Of a DNA stretch of 64,000 bases, positions 36,445-45,355 are shown one piece after another. The notes beneath the pieces are model-generated. The model was not told where the DNA came from. It ran no database searches and saw only the letters and a list, made by a program, of their open reading frames with translations. Both the position numbers and the translations under genes were made by a program. Every line of letters starts with the position of its first letter. Within the stretch, counting starts at the first letter, position 1. Source of the DNA: an uncultured Coriobacteriaceae bacterium (lineage in GTDB: Bacteria > Actinomycetota > Coriobacteriia > Coriobacteriales > Coriobacteriaceae); contig CALUFC010000007.1 of assembly GCA_944319885.1 (NCBI GenBank), forward strand, positions 26,033-90,032, read 5' to 3'.

Positions 36445-36598
36445 AGGAACATATGCGAAGTGTGGAAATACAACGCGCCTCTTCATGTAGACGAATAACG
36501 AGGCCAAGAAAACCGCAGGTCAAAGCCTCGCGTTATCGACCTCAATTTCGGTGCTGCGCGATAATTCAAATCGAGCTCCACACTTCGCATATGTTCCT
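36445..36598. repeat. 154-bp unit with 22-bp perfect terminal inverted repeats
   Basis: Left arm 36445-36466 begins AGGAACATATGCGAAG; right arm 36577-36598 is its exact complement ending CATATGTTCCT. A smaller inner hairpin uses ATAACGAGGC and GCCTCGCGTTAT. Weak complementarity continues outside the arms. No ORF inside; it looks like a MITE or a long-hairpin RNA element. The following 36599-36776 shows nothing else. Confidence 0.65.
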
Positions 36599-36776
36599 GT
36601 TCTAATAGCAATTTTGAGGGGTCTGGCTGCTCGATTGTGGGCATCGAGACGGCGGACTACAATTGCGCGGCTCGTTGTGGGCGAGTGCGCGCGGTATTTC
36701 ACCGCGCAACATGGGCGTCAGCGAGTAACACGCTGCTATCATGACAGCTATAGAAAAGCTGTTGAGCGAGGGGGCA

Positions 36777-37661
36777 ATGCACATGAGGGCGGGATGTTTA
36801 AGGGCTGTTACGGTGCTTGTTGCGGCATGCGCGTTAGGCGGGCTTGCCGCGTGCGCACCGGGTGCGGCAGGCGGGTCGGGCGCGGGGAGTACTGCAGGCT
36901 CTGCGCAGGCGGCGGGCTCCGATGAGATCGTCTACGTGCCCACGGTAAACGGCGGAGGCGAAGATAGTCCAGAGCCGAGTGCAACGGAAACCGCGTCAAG
37001 CGAGCAGGGCGCGCACGACTTCGAGTGCGAGTGGTTCTACGTCGACGTACCCGACAGCTGGGTACGCGACGATTCGGGAAGGACTCCCAGCGAGGGCGAT
37101 CCGCCCATCTGGTATGTCAAGCAGACGAGCGATACGACCTTCGAGTTCCACTATACGAAATGGATCGGCGGCTACAACGAGTACGAGTCGGGCATGGATT
37201 CCGTGACTATTGGCGGTTCCGGCGGAACTTCGACTGATGGCTACACACATGTTGGCACGACTTTTGATGGGCGCGATGTGTGGATGTTCGGCGTGAGTGC
37301 GGGATTCTTTGCAATTGATGGGCATTTCGAAGGGGATACCTTCGTGACCGAGGCGAACGGCATCACCAACCCTGATCGTGCCACGATCACGCTCAAGACG
37401 TCGGGTTCTTCGGCAAGCGCAAGTCAGGCGCCTGCGCAAAGCGATGATGAGGCGGCCTTCGTGGCAACGGCGCGCGCGGCGCTCAAGGTGCCCGACGACC
37501 CGTCCATCACGTACGAGATCGGCGAGCCCAGCTACTGGGAGGGCGCCGGCGTCTATGTGACGCGCATCTACTTCTACCAGAACGGCGAGGTCGTGGCGGG
37601 CGCGCTCTGCAACGATGACGGCTCGCTCGCCCGCGATATCCTGGTCTACACGGCGCCCTAA
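36777..37661 (+). CDS. Secreted lipoprotein of unknown function
   Basis: A 294-residue exported lipoprotein. ATG 36777 is chosen: GAGGGGGCA lies just upstream and it puts the signal peptide at the N-terminus (MHMRAGCLRAVTVLVAACAL), with lipobox LAAC, so the mature protein begins at the Cys (~26). A Gly/Ser/Ala linker leads to a beta-rich domain (~75-205: FECEWFYVDVPDSWVRDDSG... EFHYTKWIGGYNEYESG), then a Ser/Ala-rich spacer and a second domain (~225-294: AFVATARAALKVPDDPSITY... QNGEVVAGALCNDDGS). No enzymatic motif is visible. Confidence 0.85.
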   Translation: MHMRAGCLRAVTVLVAACALGGLAACAPGAAGGSGAGSTAGSAQAAGSDEIVYVPTVNGGGEDSPEPSATETASSEQGAHDFECEWFYVDVPDSWVRDDSGRTPSEGDPPIWYVKQTSDTTFEFHYTKWIGGYNEYESGMDSVTIGGSGGTSTDGYTHVGTTFDGRDVWMFGVSAGFFAIDGHFEGDTFVTEANGITNPDRATITLKTSGSSASASQAPAQSDDEAAFVATARAALKVPDDPSITYEIGEPSYWEGAGVYVTRIYFYQNGEVVAGALCNDDGSLARDILVYTAP

Positions 37662-37809
37662 GGTCGATAGTCCGCGGCGATGCAGATAACGCAAGCAAAG
37701 CGCTCCGTCCAGTACGGGGCGCTTACATATTCTGCACATGTAGGTTGGAACAAAACCGCAGGATATGAGCACATAGATACGCCCGGGACCGTGTATTTAG
37801 ATAAAGTGG

Positions 37810-37839
37810 TTGACATCCCGCGCGCCCGCGTCGTACTAT
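37810..37839 (+). promoter_or_regulatory. Strong promoter of the tRNA-tuf transcription unit
   Basis: TTGACA (37810-37815), 18-nt GC-rich spacer, TACTAT (37834-37839), about 60 nt before tRNA-Tyr. No other feature was recognised in the 37662-37901 gap. Confidence 0.8.
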
Positions 37840-37901
37840 CTTTTCGCCCAAAGAGGCGGCTGCGCAGTCATGCACGGGTGCCCTGAGGGACTTGCTGCTA
37901 A

Positions 37902-37986
37902 GGGAGTGTGCCCGAGTGGTTAATGGGGACGGGCTGTAAACCCGTTGGCTCTGCCTACCAAGGTTCGAATCCTTGCGCTCCCACCA
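37902..37986 (+). tRNA. tRNA-Tyr (anticodon GTA)
   Basis: Acceptor GGGAGTG/CGCTCCC, anticodon arm ACGGGCTGTAAACCCGT with GTA, long variable arm (TTGGCTCTGCCTAC) as expected for a class II tRNA, encoded CCA. Confidence 0.96.
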
Positions 37987-37996
37987 GCAAGCAAGT

Positions 37997-38072
37997 GCCT
38001 GTATAGCTCAGTCGGTAGAGCACTTCGTTGGTAACGAAGAGGTCACCAGTTCAAGTCTGGTTGCAGGCTCCA
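37997..38072 (+). tRNA. tRNA-Thr (anticodon GGT)
   Basis: Acceptor GCCTGTA/TGCAGGC, anticodon arm CTTCGTTGGTAACGAAG with GGT, encoded CCA. Confidence 0.96.
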
Positions 38073-38076
38073 GTAC

Positions 38077-38153
38077 GGCGGTGTAGCTCAGTTGGTTAGA
38101 GCACACGGTTCATACCCGTGGCGTCACTGGTTCGAATCCAGTCACCGCTACCA
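38077..38153 (+). tRNA. tRNA-Met (elongator, anticodon CAT)
   Basis: Acceptor GGCGGTG/CACCGCT, anticodon arm CACGGTTCATACCCGTG with CAT, encoded CCA. The anticodon stem lacks the three G-C pairs of initiator tRNA, so it is read as an elongator (tRNA-Ile with lysidine is less likely). Confidence 0.92.
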
Positions 38154-38163
38154 AGGTAACACG

Positions 38164-38190
38164 GTGGCTTTCCCATCTTGGGAGAGCCAC
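38164..38190 (+). terminator. Hairpin between the tRNA cluster and tuf
   Basis: GTGGCTTTCCC (38164-38174) pairs with GGGAGAGCCAC (38180-38190) apart from one mismatch; no T-run, so it may be a processing or partial-termination site rather than a full stop. Confidence 0.5.
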
Positions 38191-38246
38191 TTAGGTTAAG
38201 AAGGCATTGTCCCAGGAGGGGACGACCTTTTAAGGAGGAGGGCTTT

Positions 38247-39437
38247 ATGGCCAAGGAAAAGTTCGAGCGTACAAAGCCGCATGTTAACATCGGCACCATC
38301 GGCCACGTCGACCACGGCAAGACCACGTTGACGGCCGCCATCACCAAGGTTCTCTCCGAGACCCCGGGTTGCAAGGCTGACTTCACCGCCTTCGAGAACA
38401 TCGACAAGGCTCCCGAGGAGCGCGAGCGCGGCATCACCATCTCCGTTGCTCACGTCGAGTACGAGACCGAGACCCGTCACTATGCTCACGTTGACTGCCC
38501 CGGCCACGCCGACTACATCAAGAACATGATCTCCGGTGCTGCCCAGATGGACGGCGCTATCCTGGTCATCGCCGCTACCGACGGCCCCATGGCTCAGACC
38601 CGCGAGCACATCCTGCTCGCCCGTCAGGTCGGCGTTCCCTACATCGTCGTCTTCCTGAACAAGTGCGACATGGTTGACGACGAGGAGCTCATCGACCTCG
38701 TTGAGATGGAGACCCGTGAGCTCCTCTCCGAGTACGAGTTCCCCGGAGACGATATCCCCATCATCCGTGGTTCCGCTCTCGGCGCCCTCAACGGCGAGGA
38801 GAAGTGGTATGACTCCATCCGCGAGCTCATGAAGGCTGTCGACGAGTACATCCCCACGCCCGAGCGTGACGACTCCAAGCCCTTCCTGATGGCTGTCGAG
38901 GACACCATGACCATCTCCGGCCGCGGCACCGTTGCTACCGGTCGTGTCGAGCGTGGTACCCTCAAGCTCAACGAGCCCGTCGAGATCATCGGCCTCAAGG
39001 AGACCCAGACCTCCGTTGCCACCGGCATCGAGATGTTCCGCAAGACCATGGACTTCTGCGAGGCTGGCGACAACGTCGGCATCCTGCTCCGTGGCATCAA
39101 GCGTGAGGACATCGAGCGCGGCCAGGTTATCGCCAAGCCCGGTTCGGTGACCCCGCACACCAAGTTCACCGGTGAGGTCTACGTCCTCACCAAGGAAGAG
39201 GGCGGCCGCCACACCCCGTTCTTCGACGGCTATCGTCCGCAGTTCTACTTCCGCACCACCGACGTGACCGGCACCGTCAAGCTGCCCGAGGGCACCGAGA
39301 TGGCCATGCCTGGTGACCACGTCACCATCGAGGGCGACCTCATCCACCCGATCGCCATGGAGGAGGGCCTGCGCTTCGCTATCCGCGAGGGCGGCCACAC
39401 CGTCGGCTCCGGCGTTGTCTCCAGCATCATCGAGTAA
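38247..39437 (+). CDS. tuf: Translation elongation factor Tu
   Basis: GTPase that delivers aminoacyl-tRNA to the ribosome. ATG 38247 has AAGGAGGAG just upstream; it opens [21 protein letters not shown]1 GHVDHGKT (~19), RGITI (G2), [11 protein letters not shown] (G3) and NKCDMVDD (G4) are intact; 396 residues is standard. Codon use is strongly biased to C-ending and CGT/CTC codons, as for highly expressed genes. It follows a tRNA-Tyr/Thr/Met cluster, a typical tRNA-tuf arrangement, rather than the str operon (rpsL-rpsG-fusA). Confidence 0.98.
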   Translation: MAKEKFERTKPHVNIGTIGHVDHGKTTLTAAITKVLSETPGCKADFTAFENIDKAPEERERGITISVAHVEYETETRHYAHVDCPGHADYIKNMISGAAQMDGAILVIAATDGPMAQTREHILLARQVGVPYIVVFLNKCDMVDDEELIDLVEMETRELLSEYEFPGDDIPIIRGSALGALNGEEKWYDSIRELMKAVDEYIPTPERDDSKPFLMAVEDTMTISGRGTVATGRVERGTLKLNEPVEIIGLKETQTSVATGIEMFRKTMDFCEAGDNVGILLRGIKREDIERGQVIAKPGSVTPHTKFTGEVYVLTKEEGGRHTPFFDGYRPQFYFRTTDVTGTVKLPEGTEMAMPGDHVTIEGDLIHPIAMEEGLRFAIREGGHTVGSGVVSSIIE

Positions 39438-39472
39438 CTGATCTAGCTACTTCGATCTGTGCGAAATTACGG

Positions 39473-39503
39473 CCCGGCTCCTTTTAGGGGCCGGGTTGTT
39501 TTC
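39473..39503 (+). terminator. Rho-independent terminator after tuf
   Basis: CCCGGCTCC (39473-39481) pairs with GGGGCCGGG (39487-39495) with one wobble, followed by TTGTTTT. Confidence 0.85.
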
Positions 39504-39554
39504 TGTCGATGATATGTACCGTTTTTGCAGATATACGGGCTGATAAGGTTGTCG

Positions 39555-39584
39555 TTGACAGAAGCCTTACCAAGATGCTAATGT
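39555..39584 (+). promoter_or_regulatory. Promoter of the rpmG-secE-nusG unit
   Basis: TTGACA (39555-39560), 18-nt spacer, TAATGT (39579-39584), 47 nt before rpmG. Confidence 0.7.
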
Positions 39585-39630
39585 ATTCCATCGTGCCCGT
39601 ACGGGGCGGTATTTGGAGGTAATAAGTTTC

Positions 39631-39780
39631 ATGCGTACTCTAGTCACCCTTGCATGCACCGAGTGCAAGCGTCGCAATTACACGACGACCAAGAACAAGG
39701 CCAACATGCCTGATCGTATGGAGATCAAGAAGTATTGCCCCTGGTGCCGTCGTCACACGGTCCACAAGGAGACCCGTTAG
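39631..39780 (+). CDS. rpmG: 50S ribosomal protein L33
   Basis: A 49-residue ribosomal protein. GGAGGT precedes ATG 39631 by 10 nt. The sequence reads [20 protein letters not shown] and continues to [17 protein letters not shown]. Both CxxC pairs (CTEC, CPWC) are kept, so this is the zinc-binding (C+) form. Position between the tuf unit and tRNA-Trp/secE/nusG is the classic rpmG-trpT-secE-nusG order. Confidence 0.97.
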   Translation: MRTLVTLACTECKRRNYTTTKNKANMPDRMEIKKYCPWCRRHTVHKETR

Positions 39781-39792
39781 TCTTCTGTATAT

Positions 39793-39868
39793 ACGCCAGT
39801 AGTTCAATTGGTAGAGCATCGGTCTCCAAAACCGAGTGTTGAGGGTTCGAGTCCTTCCTGGCGTGCCA
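39793..39868 (+). tRNA. tRNA-Trp (anticodon CCA)
   Basis: Acceptor ACGCCAG/CTGGCGT, anticodon arm TCGGTCTCCAAAACCGA with CCA, T-arm AGGGTTCGAGTCCTT, encoded CCA. Lies 12 nt after rpmG, before secE. Confidence 0.96.
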
Positions 39869-39877
39869 CAAATGAAT

Positions 39878-39907
39878 CCGTAAGCTCCTTCGGGAGCTTA
39901 CGGTTTT
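39878..39907 (+). terminator. Terminator between tRNA-Trp and secE
   Basis: Perfect 11-bp stem CCGTAAGCTCC (39878-39888) / GGAGCTTACGG (39893-39903) followed by TTTT. No separate promoter for secE was identified, so partial read-through is likely. Confidence 0.8.
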
Positions 39908-39943
39908 ACCATGTTATGCGCAGCTTTTGCCGGAGGTAGTAAG

Positions 39944-40276
39944 ATGGCCAACAAGAAGAGCAAGAAGAAGGCAACCAAGGCCCATGAGGCCCCTGTTGCC
40001 GCTCAGAAGGCCGACAAGAGCAAGGCGATCAAAGCCAAGGAGAAGGCTAAGGCCAAGGCTAAGAAGAACGCCAAGCCCGGCATGATTGCTCGCGCAAAGA
40101 AGTATCTCGGCTCTGTGCGCTCTGAGATGAAGCGCGTCACCTGGCCGAGCAAGCAGGAGCTCATCAACTACTCTCTCGCTGTGTGCGCATCGCTTATCGT
40201 GGTGGGTATCGTGATCGCTGGTCTCGATATGCTTATCAGCGAGGGTCTGGTTCTGTTCTCGGGATTGCGGGGTTAG
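39944..40276 (+). CDS. secE: Preprotein translocase subunit SecE
   Basis: Essential small subunit of the SecYEG channel. ATG 39944 has GGAGGT 6 nt upstream. The first ~48 residues are an extended Lys/Ala-rich tail (ANKKSKKKATKAHEAPVA...), common in Actinomycetota. The conserved cytoplasmic helix SEMKRVTWPSKQELINYS (~63-80) is followed by one transmembrane segment (LAVCASLIVVGIVIAGLDML). NusG starts 3 nt after its stop, so the two are co-translated. Confidence 0.95.
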   Translation: MANKKSKKKATKAHEAPVAAQKADKSKAIKAKEKAKAKAKKNAKPGMIARAKKYLGSVRSEMKRVTWPSKQELINYSLAVCASLIVVGIVIAGLDMLISEGLVLFSGLRG

Positions 40277-40279
40277 GCC

Positions 40280-40816
40280 ATGTCTAAGCGCTGGTACGTT
40301 GTCCATACCTATTCTGGCTACGAGAAGAGCGTCAAGTCCGACCTCGAGCACCGCATTGAGACCATGGGGATGCAGGATCGCATCTTCGACATCCAGATTC
40401 CCATGGAGAGCGTCACCGAGATCAAAGAGGGTGGCAAGCGCGAGACCAAGGACGTTAAGATCTTCCCCGGCTATGTGCTGGTGCGTATGGAGATGGACGA
40501 CGACGCCTGGACCTGTGTGCGCAACACCCCCGGTGTCACCGGTTTTCTGGGCGGCAACGGCAAGCCCGCGCCGCTCTCGCGCGATGAGTACAACAAGATG
40601 ATGCGCAAGTCCAAGAAGGGCGAGGCGCCCAAGCGCACCGCCGTTGGACTCGAGGTGGGTACCACCGTGCGCGTCACCTCAGGTCCGCTGGCCGATTTCG
40701 ATGGTCAGATCTCCGAGGTCAACGCCGAGGCGGGCAAGGTCAAGGTCACGCTCATGATCTTCGGCCGCGAGACGCCGGTCGAGCTTGGCTTCGATCAGGT
40801 CGCCGTCATCGCGTAG
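40280..40816 (+). CDS. nusG: Transcription termination/antitermination factor NusG
   Basis: A 178-residue factor that binds RNA polymerase and couples it to ribosomes or Rho. The NGN domain opens [20 protein letters not shown] and contains [20 protein letters not shown] (~68); the C-terminal KOW domain (~125-178) has [20 protein letters not shown]. Length and domain order are standard, with no inserted domain. It is followed after 128 nt by rplK; no convincing separate promoter was seen in that gap. Confidence 0.97.
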   Translation: MSKRWYVVHTYSGYEKSVKSDLEHRIETMGMQDRIFDIQIPMESVTEIKEGGKRETKDVKIFPGYVLVRMEMDDDAWTCVRNTPGVTGFLGGNGKPAPLSRDEYNKMMRKSKKGEAPKRTAVGLEVGTTVRVTSGPLADFDGQISEVNAEAGKVKVTLMIFGRETPVELGFDQVAVIA

Positions 40817-40944
40817 GCCCTATTCACTCGTCCGTTCGCGGGTCCGTATTTCTTCTCGAGACCGCTCATCTTGGGAAGTGCTTCTAGTACAGGCGCGCTA
40901 ACGATATAGCAAGATTCACTGCAGACTTCTAGGAAGGTACTAGG

Positions 40945-41373
40945 ATGGCTGAGAAGAAGATCACCACTGTCATCAAGCTTCAGATTCCTGCCGGCCAGGC
41001 TAACCCCGCTCCTCCGGTGGGCCCCGCCCTCGGTGCTGCTCAGGTTAACATCATGCAGTTCTGTCAGGCGTTCAACGCTGCTACGCAGGACAAGATGGGC
41101 GACATCATCCCCGTCGAGATCACCGTCTACGAGGATCGCTCGTTCACCTTCATCACCAAGACCCCGCCGGCGGCTCACCTCATCAAGAAGGAGCTCGGTC
41201 TTAAGAGCGGCTCCGCTGTGCCGCAGCGCGACAAGGTTGGCCAGCTCACCCAGGAGCAGCTCACCAAGATTGCCGAGATCAAGATGCCGGACCTCAACGC
41301 CAACGACATCGAGGCCGCCAAGAAGATCGTCGCCGGTACCGCCCGTTCCATGGGCGTGACCATCGCCGAGTAG
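40945..41373 (+). CDS. rplK: 50S ribosomal protein L11
   Basis: A 142-residue protein of the GTPase-associated centre. It opens [20 protein letters not shown] and holds the thiostrepton-region prolines [16 protein letters not shown] (~22-37) and C-terminal rRNA-binding domain with [19 protein letters not shown] and [12 protein letters not shown]. Codon bias is strong, as in tuf. Co-transcribed with rplA. Confidence 0.98.
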   Translation: MAEKKITTVIKLQIPAGQANPAPPVGPALGAAQVNIMQFCQAFNAATQDKMGDIIPVEITVYEDRSFTFITKTPPAAHLIKKELGLKSGSAVPQRDKVGQLTQEQLTKIAEIKMPDLNANDIEAAKKIVAGTARSMGVTIAE

Positions 41374-41474
41374 CATGTGTTTATGCGGGTGCGCTTCCGG
41401 CGCACCCGATTGCGTGCAATAGGGCACGCATCGATGTGGGAGGGCATGCGCCCGTTGACCACAGGAGGTTAGAA

Positions 41475-42182
41475 ATGGCTAAGCACGGAAAGAACTATCG
41501 CGCCGCCGCCGAGAAGGTCGACAGCATGAAGCTCTACACGCCGCTCGAGGCTGTGAAGCTCGTGAAGGAGATCGCTCCGGCCAAGTTCGACGAGACCGTC
41601 GAGGTCCACTTCCGCCTGGGTATCGACACCCGTAAGGCCGACCAGAACATCCGCGGCTCCATCTCGCTGCCGCACGGCACCGGTAAGCCGGTGCGCGTTG
41701 CCGTCTTCGCTGAGGGCGAGAAGGCTCGTGAGGCGGAGGAGGCCGGTGCCGACGTCATCGGTTCCGACGACCTCGTTGCCGCCATCCAGGGTGGCGAGAT
41801 CAACTTCGACGCCGCCATCGCGACGCCGAACATGATGGCCAAGGTTGGCCGCATTGGTAAGATCCTCGGCCCCCGTGGCCTCATGCCCAACCCCAAGCTC
41901 GGCACCGTGACCATGGATGTCGCCAAGATGGTCTCCGAGCTCAAGGCTGGCCGCGTTGAGTATCGTGCCGACCGCTACGGCATCTGCCACGTGCCCGTGG
42001 GCAAGATTTCCTTTGACGACCAGAAGCTCGTCGAGAACTACGCTGCGCTCTACACCGAGATCCTGCGCGTGAAGCCGTCTTCCGCCAAGGGTCGCTATGT
42101 GAAGAGCATCGCGCTCAGCTCCACTATGGGCCCTGGCGTCAAGGTTGACTCCAGCATCCAGCGCGACTTCATGGCTGAGTAG
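41475..42182 (+). CDS. rplA: 50S ribosomal protein L1
   Basis: A 235-residue protein of the L1 stalk, which in other bacteria also represses its own L11-L1 mRNA. ATG 41475 follows AGGAGGTTAGAA. It contains [20 protein letters not shown] (~36) and the signature [13 protein letters not shown] (~137). A terminator follows at once. The usual rplJ-rplL pair does not come next; a surface-protein gene does. Confidence 0.97.
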   Translation: MAKHGKNYRAAAEKVDSMKLYTPLEAVKLVKEIAPAKFDETVEVHFRLGIDTRKADQNIRGSISLPHGTGKPVRVAVFAEGEKAREAEEAGADVIGSDDLVAAIQGGEINFDAAIATPNMMAKVGRIGKILGPRGLMPNPKLGTVTMDVAKMVSELKAGRVEYRADRYGICHVPVGKISFDDQKLVENYAALYTEILRVKPSSAKGRYVKSIALSSTMGPGVKVDSSIQRDFMAE

Positions 42183-42231
42183 ATTCGCCGCTACTAAGCC
42201 TGGAGCAACGCTCCATAGCACAGAGGGGTAC

Positions 42232-42264
42232 GCCCGGTTCCGCGTTGCGGGGCCGGGCTTTTTT
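42232..42264 (+). terminator. Terminator after rplA
   Basis: GCCCGG (42232-42237) pairs with CCGGGC (42253-42258), then TTTTTT. Confidence 0.88.
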
Positions 42265-42310
42265 CATGCGTGGGGGAACTGCTCTTACGATTAACTAACC
42301 GGCAGGATGA

Positions 42311-42338
42311 TTGAAAAAGAGGGGAGGGGGTGTAGAAT
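42311..42338 (+). promoter_or_regulatory. Promoter with G-tract spacer for the fourth surface gene
   Basis: TTGAAA (42311-42316), 16-nt spacer containing GGGGAGGGGG, TAGAAT (42333-42338). Confidence 0.7.
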
Positions 42339-42397
42339 TATGAAGGCCGAATGCTCAACTTGATGGGTTCGGCATGTCGGTAGTTGGAAAGGCCACT

Positions 42398-45298
42398 ATG
42401 AAACGCACTACCATCTCGCTCGTAGCATCATTCATCCTGCTTCTCACGGGGCTCACCGTTGCGCTTCCCGCGTTTGCAAACGGAGGTGCCATCGAGCAGG
42501 GGCATCTCTCGATTGATATTGAGAGCATCCAAGCACAAAAGACCATGAACCAGGGCGACACCTACGCGCTGGCATGGAACTTCACGCTGAGCACCACGCA
42601 GTCGGGCGTGGCGTTTCGCGAAGGCGATGCTATCGAGGTGTCATCGAATATCGGGGAGCTGTTCGAGGTCGACGGTGGCTATGGCTCGTTGCCCGCATTT
42701 GAACTTGTGCAGAAGAACGCAGACGGCAGCTCCGTCACGCTTGCAACGGCTACGGTGCATGAAGACAAGGTGGTCTTCACCGTCGCGGCTGGCGCAGAGG
42801 GCATGGTGTCAATGAGCGGTCAGCTCATAACTACGAACTCATTTACCGCAAAGGATCTGGGCGCCACCGAGGACAACTCCGTGACGATAGATCTTGTTAT
42901 TGGTAACGCCTCGACATCGATTGTCTTTGCCGAGAAGGCCCCAACCCCTCCCGGATCGACGTCGCTGAGCTTGGTGGATATCGATACGTTCTGGAAGAAC
43001 ATGTGGAACCGCGGGAACGACCTCACGGTGGGCGTGGCTTCTATGGAGGTTAATCCCATTGGCTCGCTCGATCTGTACGGTTCGACCACGCGCGATGTGG
43101 GCGAGGTCGCCTCATATCAAAACCTCTTCTTGAAAGACGAGATTCCCGAGCATGGTTTCGTCGATCTCACGTCGATGCAGATTTACGCTGCCGTTCCCGT
43201 GCTTGCCGTCAACAACGGTCCCGACTATGTCGACAAGTGGCATGGCAACTACAGCATTCCCCACGGCACGTACTTTGCCCAGCGCTCCGGAACGCAGCGC
43301 TACTCGATTCTCGACCGCCTGACTCAACTGGAGCAGAGTGAGGGGGAAACGCTCGAGCAGTTTGAGCATCGCGTACGGAGCCAGCAGCTCAGCTGGGGTG
43401 TTTATACCGCAGACGACAACACCCAGACGTTCATGTGCAACTTTGGCAATGTGGGTGCTGCAGCAAACAGCAACGGCATCACGTATGAGGGCCTGGGTGG
43501 TTTGGGCGCGCAGTATGCCCACGATTACCCTGAAATCTTTAGTGCGAGCGGCGCGTCAAACGGTAACGTGGTGAGCTATTACGTCGAGTTCGACACGTAT
43601 TACCCCGAGATCGTGGGTCTGAAAGACCCGGTTTACAATGCAGCGGAGCTAACGCAGGCACCGAATGCCGATGTCACGCCATCTCGCGTGGGCGGCAACA
43701 CGGCGCAGTACAAGATCAACAACGGCGGCGGCGTGGGCGTGGCCCGCACGAACGAGTTGCTGGTCAAGCTTGTTGACGAGCAGACGGGCGAGCCGCTTGC
43801 CGGCGCCTCCTTCAAGGTGCAGCAGCAACGCTCCGATGGAAGCTGGGAAGATACCGGTATTTCTGGCACCACCGATGCGAACGGTATGCTCACCACGGGC
43901 GATCCCGCCGATGCAGATCACATGATCAGCGTGGGCCCCTTTGTAAACGGCACGTACCGCGTTGTGCAAACGGCATGGCTTCACGGTTACGAGGAGGCGT
44001 CGCAGTTTGGGGAGAGCGGAAGCGACAAGACGAACAACCTCGACGACGAGGGGATGTTTACCGTTACCGGCAGCGAGCGCTACGGATTCGGTACCGTTGT
44101 GACTAACCGCCGCAAGACAGGGACCATCACGCTCACGCCTCAGAGCATGATCGCCTACACCGGCGGAAACTCGCTCAGCGAAAGCAGCTTCCCCGCGGTG
44201 CGGTATGCCGTTGCCGGTGCGCCAATCGATGCGGCGGAGGATATTGAGTTCGACATCGACGGTGTAAAGGCGTACGCCCACAACGTGGGCAACTACTGGG
44301 TATTGCTCGAGCTGGAGAACACGTTCAGCCAGGACGGCGCAGCAGTTGCAAGCGATATGGTGGCAGGTGAATACACCATCGGGGTCGATGCGGAGCACAT
44401 CACGGCCGAGGGCGCCGATGGAACGCGCTACAGCGTGACGATTGATGCGACGGCCAGCGCGCAGCTTACCGTGCGCACGGTCTCGCAGCCCGAGGGCGTA
44501 CTTGCGGGCGACGTGGATGTGGTGCAGCCAGTTGTGAGCGACGCGGATGATGTCTATACCTCAGATGGTATTGGCGTGGCCGTCATTGCCGATGCAACCG
44601 AGTACTACACGAACGGCGATGAGAGCTTGGGTGTCGTAGGCGATGACGAGCATCCCGAGACGCCGCTGATTGGCCTTCTGTTCGATGAGCTGCTGCCGGG
44701 CGAGGAAGGGGAAGATACCGCCCAGATGCTGCGCGACCGCGCAGGCGAAGAGGGCCATACGCTTACCGAAGACAATAGCGAGCTCAAGTATCTCGACCTG
44801 GTGAACGAGCGCGATGGCAATGCGTGGATGAGCACGGATGACGGTGCCAAGATTGAGGTGTACTGGCCCATTCCCGAGGATCTTGACCCGGCCGACTATA
44901 CCTTCGAGATCCTGCATTTCCGCAACCTCCATCGCGAGTATCGCGGCGATATGGACAAGCAGGTCGCCGAGAGCCCGGTTGAGGTTGTCTCGTGCAGAGT
45001 CGAGGGCGAGAACGTGGTCTTCACGTTGGAAGGCGACAAGGACGAGGGTTGCTTCAGCCCCTTTGCGTTGGTGTGGCATAAGAAGGCTGCGCCGGGCCCC
45101 GAGGGCGGCAGCAACACGAACAACAACACGGGAGATAACAACCCGACCGGTAACAATAGCAGCGAGGTTGTTTCGCAGGATAAGCAGGGCGCGCTTCCCA
45201 CCACGGGCGATAGCACGCTGCCCGTTGTGACTCTGCTTGCGCTTGCGGGGGCGGGCGTTGTTGCGTTTGGCGTAAAGCGCACGCGTATGAACGTGTAA
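42398..45298 (+). CDS. LPXTG-anchored surface protein with SpaA/Cna-B-like domain
   Basis: A 966-residue exported protein. ATG 42398 (MKRTTISLVASFILLLTGL) has GGAAAGG 6 nt upstream and gives a proper signal peptide ending LPAFA. Residues ~30-180 form a beta-rich adhesin-like domain (YALAWNFTLSTTQSGVAF...). A larger uncharacterised region (~190-420) follows, then a SpaA/Cna-B-like prealbumin domain (~450-560: ELLVKLVDEQTGEPLAGASF). The shared module comes next: LTPQSMIAYTGGNSLSE (~581) and KYLDLVNERDGNAWMST (~797) ending CFSPFALVWHK. The tail after an Asn-rich spacer is LPTTGD, hydrophobic helix, KRTRMNV. A pilin-like or adhesin role is inferred; the nearest sortase gene is not in the window. 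Confidence 0.9.
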   Translation: MKRTTISLVASFILLLTGLTVALPAFANGGAIEQGHLSIDIESIQAQKTMNQGDTYALAWNFTLSTTQSGVAFREGDAIEVSSNIGELFEVDGGYGSLPAFELVQKNADGSSVTLATATVHEDKVVFTVAAGAEGMVSMSGQLITTNSFTAKDLGATEDNSVTIDLVIGNASTSIVFAEKAPTPPGSTSLSLVDIDTFWKNMWNRGNDLTVGVASMEVNPIGSLDLYGSTTRDVGEVASYQNLFLKDEIPEHGFVDLTSMQIYAAVPVLAVNNGPDYVDKWHGNYSIPHGTYFAQRSGTQRYSILDRLTQLEQSEGETLEQFEHRVRSQQLSWGVYTADDNTQTFMCNFGNVGAAANSNGITYEGLGGLGAQYAHDYPEIFSASGASNGNVVSYYVEFDTYYPEIVGLKDPVYNAAELTQAPNADVTPSRVGGNTAQYKINNGGGVGVARTNELLVKLVDEQTGEPLAGASFKVQQQRSDGSWEDTGISGTTDANGMLTTGDPADADHMISVGPFVNGTYRVVQTAWLHGYEEASQFGESGSDKTNNLDDEGMFTVTGSERYGFGTVVTNRRKTGTITLTPQSMIAYTGGNSLSESSFPAVRYAVAGAPIDAAEDIEFDIDGVKAYAHNVGNYWVLLELENTFSQDGAAVASDMVAGEYTIGVDAEHITAEGADGTRYSVTIDATASAQLTVRTVSQPEGVLAGDVDVVQPVVSDADDVYTSDGIGVAVIADATEYYTNGDESLGVVGDDEHPETPLIGLLFDELLPGEEGEDTAQMLRDRAGEEGHTLTEDNSELKYLDLVNERDGNAWMSTDDGAKIEVYWPIPEDLDPADYTFEILHFRNLHREYRGDMDKQVAESPVEVVSCRVEGENVVFTLEGDKDEGCFSPFALVWHKKAAPGPEGGSNTNNNTGDNNPTGNNSSEVVSQDKQGALPTTGDSTLPVVTLLALAGAGVVAFGVKRTRMNV

Positions 45299-45322
45299 TA
45301 CGTCACGTAATCAAAGATAGCG

Positions 45323-45355
45323 AGCGGCTCGTATCACCGGTACGGGCCGCTTTTT
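45323..45355 (+). terminator. Terminator after the fourth surface gene
   Basis: AGCGGCTCGTA (45323-45333) pairs with TACGGGCCGCT (45341-45351) apart from one mismatch, then TTTTT. Confidence 0.85.

Noticed and set aside
38210..38224. Short stem near the tuf ribosome-binding site (GTCCC/GGGAC)
   Set aside because: Only 5 bp; too weak to claim as a regulatory structure.
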